Part shown: one piece after another, positions 54,324 to 63,396 of the stretch | How the letters are laid out: every line of letters starts with the position of its first letter | How positions within the stretch are numbered: the first letter of the stretch is position 1 | Assembly (NCBI RefSeq): GCF_030063455.1 | Contig: NZ_JASITB010000007.1 | Span: 62,001 to 126,000, forward strand | Direction of reading: 5' to 3' | Source: Cryobacterium sp. PH31-O1 | GTDB taxonomy: Bacteria; Actinomycetota; Actinomycetes; Actinomycetales; Microbacteriaceae | DNA length: 64,000 nucleotides | Made by a program: the position numbers and the translations under genes | Notes under the pieces: model-generated | Databases searched by the model: none | What the model was told of the DNA's origin: nothing | The model's input: only the letters and a program-made list of their open reading frames with translations

Positions 54324-55606
54324 GGGTTCACGCTTTCTTGCAGCTCGTGAAGGTGGGTGCCGAGCGTGCCGTCGACGGCTGGATAGCTCGGTGGAACCAC
54401 GGTGTTGGCGGCGGGGTTGAGAATGACCAGGGCTGCGATTGCGAGGGCGATCAGGGCGACCCCGGTTGCGAGCAAGACGGGCACGCGCCGGCTCGCGGGG
54501 CGGCGCGGCTTGATCGGGAGCACGGTGCTGGTGCTGGTGCTGGTGCTGGTGGCAGCATCCGCTTTGAGGATCTCGGTGGGAGCGGCATCGGCAGCCGCAA
54601 GCAGCAGGGTGGGCGCCGGGGTCAGGGCAGGCATCAGCAGTGTCGGCCCAGTGGCATTGGCGTTCTGGCTGGCGTTCTGGCTGGCGTTCTGGTGGGCGGT
54701 GTCGGTCGCGAGTGCGCGCAGAAGTAGGGAAGCCTCGGCCGCCGTGGGGCGGTCGGCGGCATCGCGCGCGGTCATCGCCGCGAGTACCTCTGACCAGTCC
54801 CGGCCGAGATCACTCGGAATCTCCGGCTGCCGTTGAAGCCGGGCCATCGCCGACTCCACGGCGGTTCCGGGATACGCCCGCAGCCCGGTCAGGCACTCGA
54901 GCAGGACCAGGCCGAGGGAGTAGACATCCGTCGGGGCGCCAATAGCCGCGCCGAGAGCCTGCTCGGGGCTGAGATAGCTCGCTGTGCCCAGTAGCGACCC
55001 GGTCGCGGTGAGTCGGGTCTCATCGAGCAGCCGTGCTATGCCGAAGTCGGCGAGCTTGGCGTGCATACTGCGGGCGGGAAAATCGGATGGCGCCAGCAGC
55101 ACGTTGGCCGGTTTGACGTCCCGATGAATGATGCCCCGTTCGTGCACGTAGTGCAGCGCTTCGGCGAGGTCGGCGCCCATCGCGGCGGCATCGACACTCG
55201 ACACGGGGCCATCGTTGATGCGAGTCCGCAGGTCGGGACCGTCGACGAGCTCCATCACGATGAAGGTGCGCGGAACGCCCTCGACGGTTGTGGTTCCGGC
55301 GTCGAACAGGGTGACAAGGGCGAAATGGTTCAGGCTCGCTAGTAGGGCGATCTCGCCGCTTTGGCGTTCGGGTTCTGAGGCGCCGCCATCGGCCCGAAAG
55401 AGTTTGATGGCAACGGTGCGGCCGAGCGCCGTATCGGTCGCCCGATACACGGAGGCCATCCCGCCGGTGCCGATCAGGCCACCGATCAGAAAGCGGTCGG
55501 CTAACAGGCTGCCGACCGGGCCGGATATTGCTGGCACCGGTAGCTGCTGCGTGGGAATAGGTTCGAAAGACAGGGGGGACCTCCTGGTGCGTCCGCCCTC
55601 TAGCAA
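54320..55606 (-). CDS. Serine/threonine protein kinase (PknB-like) with one membrane helix
   Basis: Hanks-type receptor-like kinase. The glycine loop IGTGGMASVY, the lysine in VAIKLF, HRDVKPANVLL, DFG in LADFGIARL and SYLSPEQ are intact. A Thr/Ala/Asn-rich linker with QNAS and ST repeats follows. One membrane helix lies near residues 380-400, leaving only about 30 residues outside and no PASTA repeats. The start is unclear: TTG at the right end is the first conventional codon, but a strong AGGAGG at 55580-55585 (reverse) points to CTG at 55571-55573, giving 417 residues. The gene overlaps the lipoprotein gene. Confidence 0.9.
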   Translation of the reverse strand: MLEGGRTRRSPLSFEPIPTQQLPVPAISGPVGSLLADRFLIGGLIGTGGMASVYRATDTALGRTVAIKLFRADGGASEPERQSGEIALLASLNHFALVTLFDAGTTTVEGVPRTFIVMELVDGPDLRTRINDGPVSSVDAAAMGADLAEALHYVHERGIIHRDVKPANVLLAPSDFPARSMHAKLADFGIARLLDETRLTATGSLLGTASYLSPEQALGAAIGAPTDVYSLGLVLLECLTGLRAYPGTAVESAMARLQRQPEIPSDLGRDWSEVLAAMTARDAADRPTAAEASLLLRALATDTAHQNASQNASQNANATGPTLLMPALTPAPTLLLAAADAAPTEILKADAATSTSTSTSTVLPIKPRRPASRRVPVLLATGVALIALAIAALVILNPAANTVVPPSYPAVDGTLGTHLHELQESVNP

Positions 55607-55671
55607 ACCACATGAACCCCCTAATCGGCAGGTCGGCTCGCACAGCCAGCCGCTTTGCAGCTTGGTGCGGA

Positions 55672-55677
55672 TACTCT
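55672..55677 (+). promoter_or_regulatory. -10 box for leaderless rseP mRNA
   Basis: TACTCT lies 6 bases before GTG 55684, with no ribosome-binding site. The kinase gene is transcribed in the other direction from the same short gap. Confidence 0.5.
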
Positions 55678-55683
55678 ACGACA

Positions 55684-57063
55684 GTGGAAACCGTACTGCT
55701 GTTCATTCTGGGCGTCGCCATTGTTGTCGTGGGACTTGCCGTGTCTATCGGCCTGCATGAAATTGGCCACCTGCTGCCCGCAAAGCTGTTCGGTGTCAAA
55801 GTAACCCAGTACATGATCGGCTTCGGCCCGACTCTGTGGTCGCGTACGAAGGGCGAGACGGAGTACGGAGTCAAGGCCATCCCTCTGGGCGGCTATATCG
55901 CCATGATCGGCATGTTCCCTCCCTCGAAGAAGGGCGGAGCTCCGCGCAGCACCACCACCGGATTCTTCGACCAGATGGTGCAGGAGGGCGCGCCGGAGAA
56001 GAAGTCGAGCGCCCTGTCCACCCTGGTCGATGACGCCCGTCAGGCGAGCGCCGAGACCATCGGCGATGGCGAAGACCACCGTGCGTTCTACCGGTTACCC
56101 GTCTACAAACGCGTGATCATCATGCTCGGCGGGCCGACCATGAACCTGCTCATCGCCATCGTGATGTTCGCGATTCTGCTCATGGGGTTCGGCACCCCGC
56201 AGATCAGCACGACCATCGGCAGCGTAAGTGAGTGTGTGTTGCCCGCATCGAGCGACCGGCAGACCTGTGAGGCCGCCGACGAAGCCTCGCCCGGTGCCGC
56301 CGCCGGCTTGCAGCCGGGCGACCGTCTGATCAGCATCGGCGGAACCGCCATCACCAGCTGGGAGCAGTCGACCGGCATCATCCGTTCAGCCCCCGGCCGT
56401 ACCCTCGCCGTCGTCGTTGAACGCGAAGGCATCGACGTAGATCTCTCCCTCACCCCCAAACTCACCGAGCGCTACATTTACACCGCCGCGCAGAAGATCA
56501 AAACGGATGGCTCCGGCGCGTTGCTGACCGAGGATGTCGGTTTTGTCGGCATCGGCGCGGCGAGCGAACTCGTGCCCCAGCCCGCCACCGCCGTGCTGCC
56601 CGCAGTCGGCGACAACATCGGCGGGGTCGCGCACATGATCCTCAACCTGCCCGACCGGCTGGTTGCCGTCGCGAATGCTGCCTTCGGTCCGGGGGAGCGC
56701 GACCTGAACGGTCCAATCAGTGTGGTCGGTGTAGGCCGGGTTGCGGGTGAGATCGCGAGCATCGAAACGATCCCGGTCGCCACCAAGGTGGCGAGCATGT
56801 TCCAATTGCTCGGATCGCTCAATATCGCCCTGTTCGTGTTCAATCTGGTTCCCCTGCTGCCTCTCGACGGCGGCCACGTTGCCGGGGCCCTGTGGGAAGG
56901 CATCCGTCGATTCTTCGCGAAGCTGTTCAAACGGCCCGACCCTGGACCGGTCGACATGGCCAAGCTCATGCCGCTCACGCTCGCGGTTGTCATTCTGCTC
57001 GGAGGGATGAGCCTGTTGCTCATCTACGCCGACATCGTCAAGCCGATCAACCTCTTCGGCTGA
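55684..57063 (+). CDS. rseP: RseP/RIP1-type M50 site-2 protease
   Basis: Intramembrane zinc metalloprotease that cleaves anti-sigma factors or other membrane proteins. The zinc-binding HExxH is residues 25-29 (HEIGH) in helix 1. A PDZ domain lies around residues 195-275 (ASPGAAAGLQPGDRLISIGG). The third zinc ligand is D395 in PLLPLDGGHV. The length is 459 residues with four membrane helices, all expected for the family. GTG 55684 is chosen because it starts right before helix 1 and fits the -10 box. Substrates are not in the window. Confidence 0.94.
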   Translation: METVLLFILGVAIVVVGLAVSIGLHEIGHLLPAKLFGVKVTQYMIGFGPTLWSRTKGETEYGVKAIPLGGYIAMIGMFPPSKKGGAPRSTTTGFFDQMVQEGAPEKKSSALSTLVDDARQASAETIGDGEDHRAFYRLPVYKRVIIMLGGPTMNLLIAIVMFAILLMGFGTPQISTTIGSVSECVLPASSDRQTCEAADEASPGAAAGLQPGDRLISIGGTAITSWEQSTGIIRSAPGRTLAVVVEREGIDVDLSLTPKLTERYIYTAAQKIKTDGSGALLTEDVGFVGIGAASELVPQPATAVLPAVGDNIGGVAHMILNLPDRLVAVANAAFGPGERDLNGPISVVGVGRVAGEIASIETIPVATKVASMFQLLGSLNIALFVFNLVPLLPLDGGHVAGALWEGIRRFFAKLFKRPDPGPVDMAKLMPLTLAVVILLGGMSLLLIYADIVKPINLFG

Positions 57064-57263
57064 TCGCTGTCTTCGGCCGCCGGTGGGGTCGAACCGTTCG
57101 GGCGAGCGGGCGCCAAGCCTGGCAAGGCCAAGCGGATACCCGCAGCGCCGAGAATACCCTCGCCGAATGCTTCGCCCAGGGCGACATCGACGAGGTCGAG
57201 TATCGCGCCCGGCTCGAAGTACTACGGGCCAACCATCCAGACAGCCAGGCGCCGCCCGCCTGA
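57060..57263 (+). other. SHOCT-like short reading frame without a standard start
   Basis: The frame after rseP encodes a peptide ending in ENTLAECFAQGDIDEVEYRARLEVLRANHP, shortened here to residues about 34-63, which has the look of a SHOCT domain, a short C-terminal oligomerisation module. No ATG, GTG or TTG is in frame between the end of rseP and this segment. The only overlap-type start would be CTG at 57060, within CTGA at the rseP stop. It could be a CTG-initiated small protein, a frameshifted relic, or non-coding. Confidence 0.35.
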
Positions 57264-57269
57264 CAGCCG

Positions 57270-57284
57270 GGCCAGCTACTGGCC
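57270..57284. terminator. Weak hairpin between the SHOCT-like frame and the thiolase gene
   Basis: GGCCAG-CTA-CTGGCC is a 6-bp stem with a 3-nt loop in the 26-base gap between convergent frames. It is short and its activity is doubtful. Confidence 0.25.
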
Positions 57285-57289
57285 AGCTA

Positions 57290-58468
57290 CTACCGGGACA
57301 GCAGTAGCGCCTCGCCCTGGCCGCCGCCGCCGCACAGGGCGACCGCGGCTTTGCCGGTGCCGCGCCGAGCTAGTTCGAGCGCGGCATGCAGGGCGACACG
57401 CCCGCCGCTCGACCCGATCGGGTGACCGATCGCGATGCCGCCGCCGTGAATATTCACGACGTCGGCGGATACCCCGAGCACCTTCGACGACTGGGCCACG
57501 ACCGATGCGAACGCCTCGTTGATTTCGACCAGGTCGAGGTCGGCCGCAGTCCACCCCTGCCGGGTGAGGGCGTGCAGGATGGCATTGGCCGGCTGGGAGT
57601 GCAGGGAGTTGTCCGGGCCGGCGACCTGGCCGCTCGCCTCGATCACGGCGAGCCAGGGCAGGCCGTGCTTCTCGGCCCAGTCGCGGCTGGTCACGACGAG
57701 GGCGCTCGCGCCATCGCTCAATGGGGCGGCGTTGCCGGCGGTTATGCTTCCCGCCGGGTCGAAGGCCGGGCGCAACCGGCCGAGAGTGTCGGTGGTGCTC
57801 TCGGCGCGTACACCCTCATCGGTGCTGACGAGGAGCGGCTCGCCCTTGCGCTGCGGCACACTGATCGGGGTGATCTCGTCGCTGAACACGTCGCTCGCGG
57901 CGGCAGCGGCGGCCCGCTGATGCGAGGCAGCGGCGATCTCGTCCTGCTCGAGCCGGGTCTGACCGAGCTCCGCGTTGGCGCGCTCGGTGGAGAGACCCAT
58001 CGAGAGGCCATCGAACGCGTCAGTGAGGCCGTCGTGGGCGGCGTGGTCGATGGCGGAGACGGTTCCGTACGCCCAACCCTGGCGGGAGCCCGGCAGCAGG
58101 TGGGGAGCGCGCGACATGGATTCCTGGCCACCGGCCACCACCACGTCCGCCTCGCCGAGCCGCACCAGGCGGGCGGCATCGATGACCGCCGCAAGGCCGG
58201 AGAGACACACCTTGTTGAGCGTCATCGCCGGCACATTCCACGGGATGCCGGCAGCCACGCTGGACTGCCTGGCCGGGTTCTGCCCGCAACCGGCTTGCAG
58301 GACCTGCCCCATGAGTACGAAATCGACCTGCTCCGGAGCCACTCCGGCGCGAGCGAGGGCGCCAGCAATGGCGGCGGCGCCGAGGTCAACGGCAGTGAGG
58401 GACGAGAGTTGCCCGTTCACGCGACCCTGCGGGGTGCGTGATCCGGCCAGGATAACGACGTCGTTCAT
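57290..58468 (-). CDS. Acetyl-CoA C-acetyltransferase (thiolase)
   Basis: Condenses two acetyl-CoA to acetoacetyl-CoA, or cleaves 3-ketoacyl-CoA. The nucleophile is C88 in LNKVCLSGLAAV. The histidine in GGGIAIGHPIGSSGGR and the second cysteine in ALCGGGGQGEA complete the active site. The length of 392 aa fits the biosynthetic/degradative thiolase II family. AAAGGAG lies 5 bases before the ATG, so this gene is leadered. It is divergent from the importer operon that ends in an acyl-CoA ligase, hinting at a shared acyl-CoA pathway. Confidence 0.94.
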   Translation of the reverse strand: MNDVVILAGSRTPQGRVNGQLSSLTAVDLGAAAIAGALARAGVAPEQVDFVLMGQVLQAGCGQNPARQSSVAAGIPWNVPAMTLNKVCLSGLAAVIDAARLVRLGEADVVVAGGQESMSRAPHLLPGSRQGWAYGTVSAIDHAAHDGLTDAFDGLSMGLSTERANAELGQTRLEQDEIAAASHQRAAAAAASDVFSDEITPISVPQRKGEPLLVSTDEGVRAESTTDTLGRLRPAFDPAGSITAGNAAPLSDGASALVVTSRDWAEKHGLPWLAVIEASGQVAGPDNSLHSQPANAILHALTRQGWTAADLDLVEINEAFASVVAQSSKVLGVSADVVNIHGGGIAIGHPIGSSGGRVALHAALELARRGTGKAAVALCGGGGQGEALLLSR

Positions 58469-58541
58469 CGGGACTCCTTTGTCAGTGAGGTGAGGTATCC
58501 AGCATATTGGCCACGTCTGGGTACCGGTTTACGCCTGCCTC

Positions 58542-58570
58542 TTGACACTAGCGTCGATCGCCCATAGATT
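58542..58570 (+). promoter_or_regulatory. Near-consensus promoter of the liv-type importer operon
   Basis: TTGACA (58542-58547) and TAGATT (58565-58570) are separated by exactly 17 bases. Transcription should begin near 58577, leaving a leader of about 110 nt before the first gene. It is the best sigma-A type promoter seen in the window. Confidence 0.7.
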
Positions 58571-58688
58571 CCTGATACCTGAACCACCTGTCATGTTTGG
58601 GTTATTTTCTTGGCAGTCCCTCGCACAGCACCTCCTGGCGTCACACCAACTCAACAGCAAGCAACTAAAAAGAACAGAGGCTAATTCC

Positions 58689-59903
58689 ATGCGGGTAACA
58701 AAGATGTTCCTGGCCCCGGCGTTCATCGCCGTCGCCGCCCTCACCCTGGTCGGATGCGCACCCACTGCAACGACCGGCGGCACAGCAGCCGCCGGTTCCA
58801 CCGACAATGCCGCCGTACAGGTGGGCATGATCACCTCCGCGACCGGCCCGCTCGCCGCCTACGGCGCCGCCTACACCGCTGGCTTCGAGGCCGGACTCGA
58901 TTACGCGACCGACGGCACCGGCACGGTCGACGGCCGTGAGCTCGACATCACCTGGAAAGACGACCAGGGCAACCCGGACACCGCTGTCTCTGTCGCCAAG
59001 GACCTGATCGGGAAGGGTTACCAGATTCTGGCCGGCACGGTTGTCTCCGGTATCGCCGTCACCCTGGCCGAGCAGGCCGCGCAAAATAAGATCCTGTACA
59101 TCTCTGGCCCCGCCGCAGCCGACGCGATCACGGGCATCAACGACTACACCTTCCGTTCCGGACGTCAGACCTACGAGGATGTCGCGACCGCCGGAACGTT
59201 CATCGGCGACCCGAGCGGTAAGAAGATCGTGGTTTTTGCTCAGGATAACGCCTTCGGTCAGGGCAACCTCGCCGGCGTCAAGGCTGTTCTCGGCGCCAAG
59301 GGCGCGACGGTTGATGGCGTACTCGTCGCCGAGGACGCGACCGAGTTCACCCCGTTCGCGCAGCAGCTGCTGGACGCCGCACCCGACCTCATCTTCGTCG
59401 CCTGGGCCGGCGCCAGCACCGGCGCCATGTGGACCGCGCTGCAGCAGCAGGGCGTCTTCGACGCTGTTCCCGTGGTCACCGGCCTCGGTGACGTCTCAAC
59501 CTACGGTGCCTACGGCGAGGCGAGCGGCAAGATCAGCTTTCTCTCGCACTACTTCGCGTCAGCCACCGACAACGAACAGAGCAAGGCCATGATCGGCTAC
59601 CTCGAGGGCAACGATGCGCAGGCGGATCTGTTCTCGCCCGACGGCTTCGTTGCCGCCCAGTTGCTCGTGCAGGCCGTGCGTGAGGGCGGCGGCGACAACG
59701 TCGACGACATGATCGCCTCGCTTGAGGGTTACACCTTCGATTCGGTCAAGGGTTCGATCACCATCCGCGCCGAAGACCACGCCGTGCTGCAGCCGATGTT
59801 CCAGGCCACGCTTAACGAAGGCTCCGATGGAACGTGGTCGCCGGAACTGATCGAGACCGTCGACGCGAAGACCGTCGCCCCGCCCGTCTCCGCCGCAAAG
59901 TAA
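58689..59903 (+). CDS. Branched-chain amino acid/carboxylate ABC transporter substrate-binding lipoprotein
   Basis: Type I periplasmic-binding-fold receptor, 404 residues, with a signal peptide and lipobox LVGC lipidated at C23. The first strand VQVGMITSATGPLAAYGAAYTAGFEAGLDYA, here residues about 42-72, and KDDQGNPDTAVSVAKDLI are typical of LivJ-like receptors. ATG 58689 follows AGAGG; an upstream in-frame extension has no signal or ribosome site. It is the first gene of an importer operon. The ligand is not evident from sequence; the acyl-CoA ligase in the operon argues for an organic acid. Confidence 0.92.
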   Translation: MRVTKMFLAPAFIAVAALTLVGCAPTATTGGTAAAGSTDNAAVQVGMITSATGPLAAYGAAYTAGFEAGLDYATDGTGTVDGRELDITWKDDQGNPDTAVSVAKDLIGKGYQILAGTVVSGIAVTLAEQAAQNKILYISGPAAADAITGINDYTFRSGRQTYEDVATAGTFIGDPSGKKIVVFAQDNAFGQGNLAGVKAVLGAKGATVDGVLVAEDATEFTPFAQQLLDAAPDLIFVAWAGASTGAMWTALQQQGVFDAVPVVTGLGDVSTYGAYGEASGKISFLSHYFASATDNEQSKAMIGYLEGNDAQADLFSPDGFVAAQLLVQAVREGGGDNVDDMIASLEGYTFDSVKGSITIRAEDHAVLQPMFQATLNEGSDGTWSPELIETVDAKTVAPPVSAAK

Positions 59904-59907
59904 CCCG

Positions 59908-60678
59908 ATGCCGGATGCGCCCGTGCTCAGCATGGATGTGCTCACCTTAAAGCGTGTCGGACTGCAGATCGGCGGTGCCCGCATCCTCAACGATGTGTCG
60001 CTGTCGATCCGGCAGGGCGAGATGCTCGGTGTGATCGGCCCCAACGGGGCCGGTAAGACAACCCTGTTCAACCTGATTTCCGGCGTGCTGTTTGCCACAC
60101 AAGGTGTGGTGCGGCTGAATGGCCGCGACATGACCCGGGAACCGATCCATGTCAGGGCCCGGGCCGGTCTCGGCCGCACCTTTCAAACATCCAGCCTGTT
60201 CAACGGGCTCAGTGCGACCGAAAACGTGCGTCTGGCCGCGCAGGCCAAGGCCGGCGGCGGCAGCCTCGTCACCCGCTTTCCCCGGGTAACGGATGCCGCC
60301 ACCCGGCTGGCCGCCGCACAACTCGATGAGGTCGGCCTCGCCGATCACGCCCAGAGCCTGGCCGGTGGTCTCTCTCACGGTGACAAGCGCAAGCTGGAGA
60401 TCGCGATGCTGCTGGCCATGGATCCGAGCGTCATCCTGCTCGACGAGCCGATGGCCGGCGTGGGCTCCGGCGACGTGCCCGGCCTGATGGAAGTCATTCG
60501 CACCCTGCACCGCGGTGGCCGCACCGTGCTCATGGTCGAACACCACATGGAGGTTGTGCTCGGCCTGGTCGACCGCGTTGCGGTGATGCACCACGGCGAG
60601 CTGCTCGCCTGCGATACCCCCAATGCCGTGATGAACAATCCCACGGTGCAGTCCGCCTATCTCGGAGACCCGGTATGA
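59908..60678 (+). CDS. livG: Branched-chain-type ABC transporter ATPase, LivG
   Basis: ATPase of the importer, 256 residues. Walker A is GPNGAGKTT, the family signature is LSHGDKRKLEIAM in place of LSGGQ, as normal in LivG, and Walker B is VILLDEPMAGV. The switch histidine is in VEHHMEVV. The ATG lies 4 bases after the receptor stop with no strong ribosome site, and an internal ATG at 59932 is an alternative. The stop overlaps livF. Confidence 0.93.
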   Translation: MPDAPVLSMDVLTLKRVGLQIGGARILNDVSLSIRQGEMLGVIGPNGAGKTTLFNLISGVLFATQGVVRLNGRDMTREPIHVRARAGLGRTFQTSSLFNGLSATENVRLAAQAKAGGGSLVTRFPRVTDAATRLAAAQLDEVGLADHAQSLAGGLSHGDKRKLEIAMLLAMDPSVILLDEPMAGVGSGDVPGLMEVIRTLHRGGRTVLMVEHHMEVVLGLVDRVAVMHHGELLACDTPNAVMNNPTVQSAYLGDPV

Positions 60679-61403
60679 GCACCAGCACCAGCAACATCCT
60701 CACCGTGCGCAACCTGTACGGTCGCATCGAGGGGCAGCAGGTTGTCGAAGACGTCTCGTTCGACGTGCCAGATACCGGAGTCACCGCACTCCTCGGCCGC
60801 AACGGCGTCGGCAAGACCAGCACGATCAAGTCGATCCTCGGCCTGATCGACCGCAGCGGCGAGGTCACCCTGGGCGGACGCCGGGTGGACCGGCTGCCGA
60901 CCCACAAGGTCGTGCAGCTCGGCATCGGTTATGTGCCAGAAGACCGCGAAGTCTTCGGCAAACTCACCGTCGCTGAGAACCTGAAACTCGCTGAACGCTC
61001 CGCCCTCCTCAATAGGGCCCTGGTCGAGGAACTCTTTCCCGACCTGGTGCAACGCCAGGCCCAGCTGGCCGGCACGCTCTCCGGCGGACAGCAGCAAATG
61101 GTGTCGCTCGCCCGCGCCTTACTGAACCAGAACCGGCTGCTACTGGTCGACGAACCGACCAAGGGACTCTCGCCGAAGATCGTGGGCGAGGTCGCCCAGG
61201 CGCTGCTCGCCGCCGCGAAAACGGTGCCGATCTTGCTGGTGGAACAAAACCTGCAGGTAATCAGGCAGCTCGCCGACCGGGTGGTCGTCCTATCGGGCGG
61301 GCGCGTCGTCTTCACCGGCGAAGCCACGGAACTACTCGACGACCCCGAACGCATCCAGCGTTACCTGGGTGTGCACAGCGGAAGCGCAGAGGTGAACGCA
61401 TGA
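60675..61403 (+). CDS. livF: Branched-chain-type ABC transporter ATPase, LivF
   Basis: Partner ATPase, 242 residues. Walker A is GRNGVGKTS, the signature LSGGQQQMVSLARALL and Walker B LLLVDEPTKGLSP, and the LGIGYVPEDREVF segment is specific to LivF. The start lies in an ATGA overlap with livG and the stop overlaps livH by 4 nt. Both ATPases look active. Confidence 0.94.
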   Translation: MSTSTSNILTVRNLYGRIEGQQVVEDVSFDVPDTGVTALLGRNGVGKTSTIKSILGLIDRSGEVTLGGRRVDRLPTHKVVQLGIGYVPEDREVFGKLTVAENLKLAERSALLNRALVEELFPDLVQRQAQLAGTLSGGQQQMVSLARALLNQNRLLLVDEPTKGLSPKIVGEVAQALLAAAKTVPILLVEQNLQVIRQLADRVVVLSGGRVVFTGEATELLDDPERIQRYLGVHSGSAEVNA

Positions 61404-62275
61404 GCACCATCGTTCTGCTGCTCATCACCGGCCTCGGCCTGGGGGCTCTCTACTTTCTGGTCGCCTCCGGCCTCTCGCTCATCTATGGCCTGATGGGTGT
61501 GCTCAACTTCGCGCACGGTTCTTTCCTGACCATCGGCGCTTTCATCGGCTGGGAGGTCGCCCTCCGGTTGAGCGACGGATCCTGGTGGGCCCTTGCCGCC
61601 GCCATGCTGACCGGAGCCGTGGTCGGTGCGCTCGTCGCCGCCGCGACCGAATTCTTTCTCATTCGTCGGCTCTATAACCGGCACATTGAACAGGTGCTCG
61701 TGACCGTCGGCCTCGCACTCGCCTCCGTGGCCCTGTTCGAAGGAATCTGGGGCACCGACCCGACCTATGTCACGAGCCCGTCATGGCTCGGGCAGACCAC
61801 CGAGATTCTCGGTGCTCGCATTCCGAACAATCGGTTCATGCTCATCGTCGTGGCGGTGCTCGTGCTCGTGTCGATCGTGCTGTTCCTCAAATTCACCCGG
61901 TATGGCCTGATCATCCGGGCCGGCGTCGAGAATCGGCTCATGGTCACCGCCCTCGGCATCGACGTGCGCCGCGCCTTCACCCTGGTCTTCGCGATCGGCG
62001 GTGCTGCTGCCGGCCTCGGCGGGGTGCTCGCCTCGATCTACTACGGCTACGTCTCGGCGCACATTGGCGGGTCCCTGCTGATCTTCGCCTTCATCGTGAC
62101 CGTCATCGGAGGCCTGGGGTCGCTGGCCGGGGCGGCGATCGCATCCGTTCTGGTGGCGGTGTTGCAGCAGTTCGCGAACTTCTATCTCGGCGGCACCGGC
62201 GACCTCGCCGTGGTGCTTGCCCTCGCCGCGGTGCTGCTGCTGCGCCCGCGCGGACTATTGGGAGCAAAAGCATGA
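61400..62275 (+). CDS. livH: Branched-chain-type ABC transporter permease, LivH
   Basis: Membrane subunit of 291 residues with about eight helices. The N-terminal GLGLGALYFLVASGLSLIYGLMGVLNFAHGS (residues about 9-38) is the LivH hallmark, and the coupling loop holds ALGIDVRRAFTLVFAIGGAAAG. The C-terminal LLLRPRGLLG is typical. It overlaps livF and livM by 4 nt each, so the whole cassette is translationally coupled. Confidence 0.94.
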   Translation: MSTIVLLLITGLGLGALYFLVASGLSLIYGLMGVLNFAHGSFLTIGAFIGWEVALRLSDGSWWALAAAMLTGAVVGALVAAATEFFLIRRLYNRHIEQVLVTVGLALASVALFEGIWGTDPTYVTSPSWLGQTTEILGARIPNNRFMLIVVAVLVLVSIVLFLKFTRYGLIIRAGVENRLMVTALGIDVRRAFTLVFAIGGAAAGLGGVLASIYYGYVSAHIGGSLLIFAFIVTVIGGLGSLAGAAIASVLVAVLQQFANFYLGGTGDLAVVLALAAVLLLRPRGLLGAKA

Positions 62276-63396
62276 GTCCCCGTCAGATTAACCAAGCTAT
62301 CTGGGCCCGTCCGGTCACAAAAATAGCTGCGAGTGCCGCGCTGGTGCTGCTCATGCTGCTGCTGCCGCTGTTGAATATCAGCATTCCCGGGGTGTTCCCC
62401 GGCCCGACCTACACGCCGGGCACCCTGCAGCTGCTCGCCTACGCCATGCTCATCGGGGCGCTCGCGCTCAGCTACCACCTGCTTTTCGGCCTGGCCGGGA
62501 TGCTCTCTTTCGGGCATGCGCTGTTCTTCGCGGCCGGCGCCTACGGCCTCGGAATCGTGCTGCGCAACTTCTCGCCGAGCTGGCTGCCGACCGGCGCGAC
62601 CTTCGTCGTGGCCGTCCTCATCACCGTGCTGATCGGGTTCGTGCTGGCTGCGCTCGTCGGTTCGGTCAGCCTGCGGGTCACCGGCATCTCCTTCGCCATG
62701 GTCACCCTCGCTTTCGCCCAGGCTGGCTCGGTTGTGGTGCGCCGTAACCCGGGCGGGCAGACCGGCGGCGAGGAGGGACTCACCCTTGATGTCTCGCACG
62801 TGCCCGATGCACTCGTCGGGGTGCTCAATACCCGAAACCTGTACTGGCTCTCGCTCGCGGTTCTCGTCACGGTCTACCTCGTCGTGTTGTGGGTGGAGAA
62901 ATCCCGAGCCGGGCACGTCGTGGCTGCGACGCGCGAGAACGAACTCCGAGTACGCGTCATCGGTATCCGTCCTTATTTTGTGCGGCTGCTCATCTTCAGC
63001 ATTGCCGGTGCCCTCGCCGCCCTGGCCGGGGCTGCGTTCCTGCTGCTGCAGAGCGGGGTGTCTCCCCGAGTCGCGACACCGGACTTCACGCTTACCCTGC
63101 TGGTGATCGTCGTGCTCGGCGGGGTCGGGCTGCGCTGGGGTGCCGTGCTCGGCGCGATCGTCTACACGCTGCTCGACCAGCGGCTGACCGCCCTCGCCGG
63201 GTCGGAGTTCATCGCCGGCCTACCCGACCCGCTGCGAATTCCGCTGTCGCAGCCGTTGTTCATTCTCGGCACCCTGTTTATCCTCGTGGTGTTGTTCCTT
63301 CCGGGCGGGCTGGCCGGTCTGACCAAGCGCAGCGGGCGGCCGCATCGACCGTCAAGTCGCACCAGGGAGCGCATGCTTGAGGTGGAGGAGCTATGA
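62272..63396 (+). CDS. livM: Branched-chain-type ABC transporter permease, LivM
   Basis: Second permease, 374 residues, eight to nine helices. GLAGMLSFGHALFFAAGAYG is the LivM signature, and ATRENELRVRVIGIRPYFVRLLIFSIAG is the coupling region. The C-terminal tail is basic. ATG 62272 in the ATGA overlap with livH is clearly the start; a long upstream extension would run through livH. The stop overlaps the ligase start by 4 nt. Confidence 0.94.
   Translation: MSPRQINQAIWARPVTKIAASAALVLLMLLLPLLNISIPGVFPGPTYTPGTLQLLAYAMLIGALALSYHLLFGLAGMLSFGHALFFAAGAYGLGIVLRNFSPSWLPTGATFVVAVLITVLIGFVLAALVGSVSLRVTGISFAMVTLAFAQAGSVVVRRNPGGQTGGEEGLTLDVSHVPDALVGVLNTRNLYWLSLAVLVTVYLVVLWVEKSRAGHVVAATRENELRVRVIGIRPYFVRLLIFSIAGALAALAGAAFLLLQSGVSPRVATPDFTLTLLVIVVLGGVGLRWGAVLGAIVYTLLDQRLTALAGSEFIAGLPDPLRIPLSQPLFILGTLFILVVLFLPGGLAGLTKRSGRPHRPSSRTRERMLEVEEL

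Noticed and set aside
58577..58688. Possible structured RNA in the leader of the liv-type operon
   Set aside because: No long complementary arms were seen in the 110-nt leader.
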